Source: Acanthacorydalis orientalis (lineage: Eukaryota > Arthropoda > Insecta > Megaloptera > Corydalidae). From it: DNA of 64,000 nucleotides. The DNA is taken from NCBI GenBank assembly GCA_034766995.1, contig CM068322.1:18912745-18976744 (forward strand). Direction: 5' to 3'. The translations under genes and the position numbers were made by a program. Below are positions 61,691-64,000 of this stretch, in pieces. Position 1 is the stretch's first letter, and each line of letters opens with the position of its first letter. A model generated the notes under the pieces. That model searched no databases. It was not told the origin of the DNA and saw only the letters and a program-made list of their open reading frames with translations.

Positions 61691-61904
61691 CTGTTGAAAT
61701 ATTGATTCGCGTTTATTAAAGGCACGTTTTTATAGAATCGTCCGATGAAAGAAATATCTCCGCTACTTTATTTATATAGTGAGATGCGAAGACATTTCGG
61801 GTTGACGTTTTATTTTTATAACGAATAGCATATTTTGATGTATACTTTTTTTAAAAAAAATACTTACTTGTCTAGATAAATATTTTTATGTAATAAATAC
61901 AAAC

Positions 61905-61962
<58 letters not shown>

Positions 61963-64000
61963 AGGTAAACAAGTTTCAATTTTTATAATAAAAACATTCT
62001 ATTCACAAAGAAAATAGTAAAAATATATACAACTCATATAAGAAAATTTCCTTCAACGATCGTCTAAACACGACAATAAAATTTTTATCTAATTTCAACC
62101 GCACTGCTCATTTAAAAGAAAAATTTTAACAGAGATAGACAAACTTTTATAAATTTGAGAAAACTATGAAGGAAATAAAATATATTCAATTTCTCGAAAT
62201 GGAAGATAACATAAAATTTCCAAATTTAATACCTAAATCTATATAATGTTAGACATTTAGTTCTTTAAAAACACTAAATATATCTAAAATTATTTCATTT
62301 ATTTTTATAATCTAATTGTAATAACATTCGATAAATCTATTTTAAATTCAATAAATTTATTCGATGTAGATAGAAGTATTTCAAGATAAAAGATTAAAAA
62401 CAAAATAAATAGCAGGAATGTGCGTGCACTTTTAAGAGAAATGTTATGGATTCTGCAGGATCGTTTTGGAATGAATAAGGCAAGTGTAAGATAAATACCG
62501 TAACTTATTTATTCTATTCAAAAAAAAATAATATTTTAATGAATTTAGCCCTTTGTGAAGTACGATAAAAAACATTAACCAAGCCTAATATTATTTTCAA
62601 TATAACTATGGTTCTAAATCATGACAATCTTTCAAAAAATAATCAATTCAGTGACATCATCCAGGATCATCACGATTAAAAAAGTAAAATGTAACATTGA
62701 AAAAATATACAACCATAATGTTTTTGGGACTTGCGAAGAGTTTTGTTAATTGATTTAAAAAAAAATGAAATATTAGAGTGAAATGTTAAAGACATAAATC
62801 ATTAGAGAATATTACTCGACTTTAATATGGCAGCTCAGGGACGCCGTAAAAATACTGGAAAAGAATATCTTAATGTGTGTTGTTATATGATGATAATTCC
62901 TTAGTGTAGACGTGCGAACGTCTTTTCAGCCACATATTGCTTCGAATCTACATTCTCCTACCTAACCCAAATCAAGACACTGATGTCAACCATCTAGATA
63001 ATCAACTGAAACTGCGAACCTCTATGCTGCAACCAAATATTCAAATGACTCCAACAAAAAGAAGACACAACAAAGTTATCAAAAGATTAATTAACTTTAA
63101 AAATAACAAATATATTTAATTTTTTTAAATTATTAAGTACATACTAGTTGAATTTTTACAAAATAATATACATTTTTAAATATATCTAATTGAAGTTTCT
63201 TAAATGAGATCTTATTTGATTGCAGTTAAATAAATGCAGATTTTCAAGATGAAAACATTCTCCACCTCTGCCTTAGACTATATTTCTTTTTATTTTTAAT
63301 TAGTTCAGGAATTAAAGGACGTGATCCTATTTTCCCGTATATCTTAAATATTTAGCAAGGGTTCATAGTTATTTCTAGTTAAAAAATATTTAAAAGCATT
63401 TATTTTCAAAATATTTTAAATTTAATTTTAAAATTATTATTTCATATATTTTTCCCAATAAAATCCGTAGCAAGAAAACATATTTGTCTGCTCATTCGAT
63501 CGTATCAAAAATATTTCCCATCTTAAAAGCTAAAAAGACATTTTTTCTGATAAGTTTTCGAGTAAAGAATGTAATTGAAACTCTTGGAAATAAATTTGAA
63601 AAATAAAGAGCATAAAAAGATCATATTGAAAGTAATCAAATGTCTCAGAGAGTGAATGTGTAAATTACTCTCTTACGCGTGACTTGTATAAATCTGAAAT
63701 ATATAAATGACTAGTTATTTCCGCTTTTATCAGAGTGAAATGAATTATACTGAAATAATAAATCATATTGCAATAAATTTAATGCGAAATGTATATCGTG
63801 CGCTTCCACGCCACTGAACATTTGTTTATTTATGTTTAACATAAATACAGCGGTATATAATTTAACAACATGGCGAAAAATACACACAACTAATAAAAAT
63901 TCACATTTATATAAACATATTTCAATGAAAACATTACGAATGTTAGAAAAATAACAAAAGGAGCATAAGAAAACGTAACGAGGTATTCGCGTCGAGCGAA
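61691..64000. other. Intron and upstream part of the LOXL2 homologue, no exon recognised
   Basis: Presumably intron in minus-strand sense. Contains a TA array (61902-61962). The patch 62816-63110 is less AT-rich and has an open frame on the plus strand (62937-63119) that I do not recognise. I searched the minus strand for the first half of the SRCR domain (CDDxW-type text) and did not find it. The last bases (from about 63975) turn CpG-richer, which may be the edge of another element. Confidence 0.5.
61902..61962. repeat. Compound (CATA)n-(TA)n microsatellite
   Basis: Four CATA units, then about 20 TA units. Confidence 0.95.

Noticed and set aside
62937..63119. 60-codon plus-strand frame with higher complexity, preceded by an acceptor-like TTTTCAG
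   Set aside because: No known domain or donor; one acceptor-like string in AT-rich DNA is weak evidence.

Overview
This window looks like nuclear DNA of an insect, or at least an arthropod. It is strongly AT-rich and packed with (TA)n microsatellites. It carries decayed mariner transposons and non-LTR retrotransposon tails, and its one recognisable gene is spread over very long introns. Two independent mariner lineages (cecropia/Hsmar1-like and mauritiana/Mos1-like) and a lysyl oxidase with SRCR domains fit an insect. The species cannot be named from the sequence.

The one confident protein-coding gene is the 3' part of a lysyl oxidase-like 2 homologue on the minus strand. Three coding exons are visible: 61690-61460 (second half of an SRCR domain), 58913-58379 (a whole SRCR domain plus the first half of the lysyl oxidase domain) and 46368-45993 (rest of the catalytic domain, stop codon, poly(A) signal just downstream). 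Splice sites and phases join all three exons without a frame break. The 5' exons lie beyond the right edge of the window. The 12.0-kb intron splits the copper-binding histidine motif and holds a mariner, a possible piggyBac-like remnant and many TA arrays. The 2.5-kb intron holds a foldback MITE copy and a very GC-rich structured module.

Region by region: 1-5.8 kb is repeat-filled intergenic DNA with one mariner remnant. 5.83-6.37 kb and 13.66-14.34 kb are CpG-rich islands. The second has a plausible minus-strand exon with a consensus splice donor. Weaker exon-like segments with minus-strand donors sit at 25.8 and 35.7-36.1 kb. One reading is that 1-36 kb is the 5' region (alternative first exons, long introns) of a minus-strand gene whose body lies left of the window; this is inference. 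Between 14 and 32 kb lie mariner copies, local tandem duplications and TA arrays. At 32.95-33.17 kb there is an unusual run of consecutive RNA-like hairpins. At 34.7-35.0 and 39.6-39.9 kb are 3' tails of RTE-type endonuclease/reverse transcriptase elements, each bounded by TA arrays. At 41.47-41.67 kb is a 200-bp, almost fully palindromic MITE. The Loxl2 locus fills 45.9-61.7 kb.

The best discovery candidates are the hairpin cluster at 33 kb, the two-copy foldback MITE, the mariner family in which several copies share one internal deletion, the CpG islands with possible alternative 5' exons, and the GC-rich module at 60.0 kb. No prokaryotic system, CRISPR array, tRNA or rRNA gene was seen.
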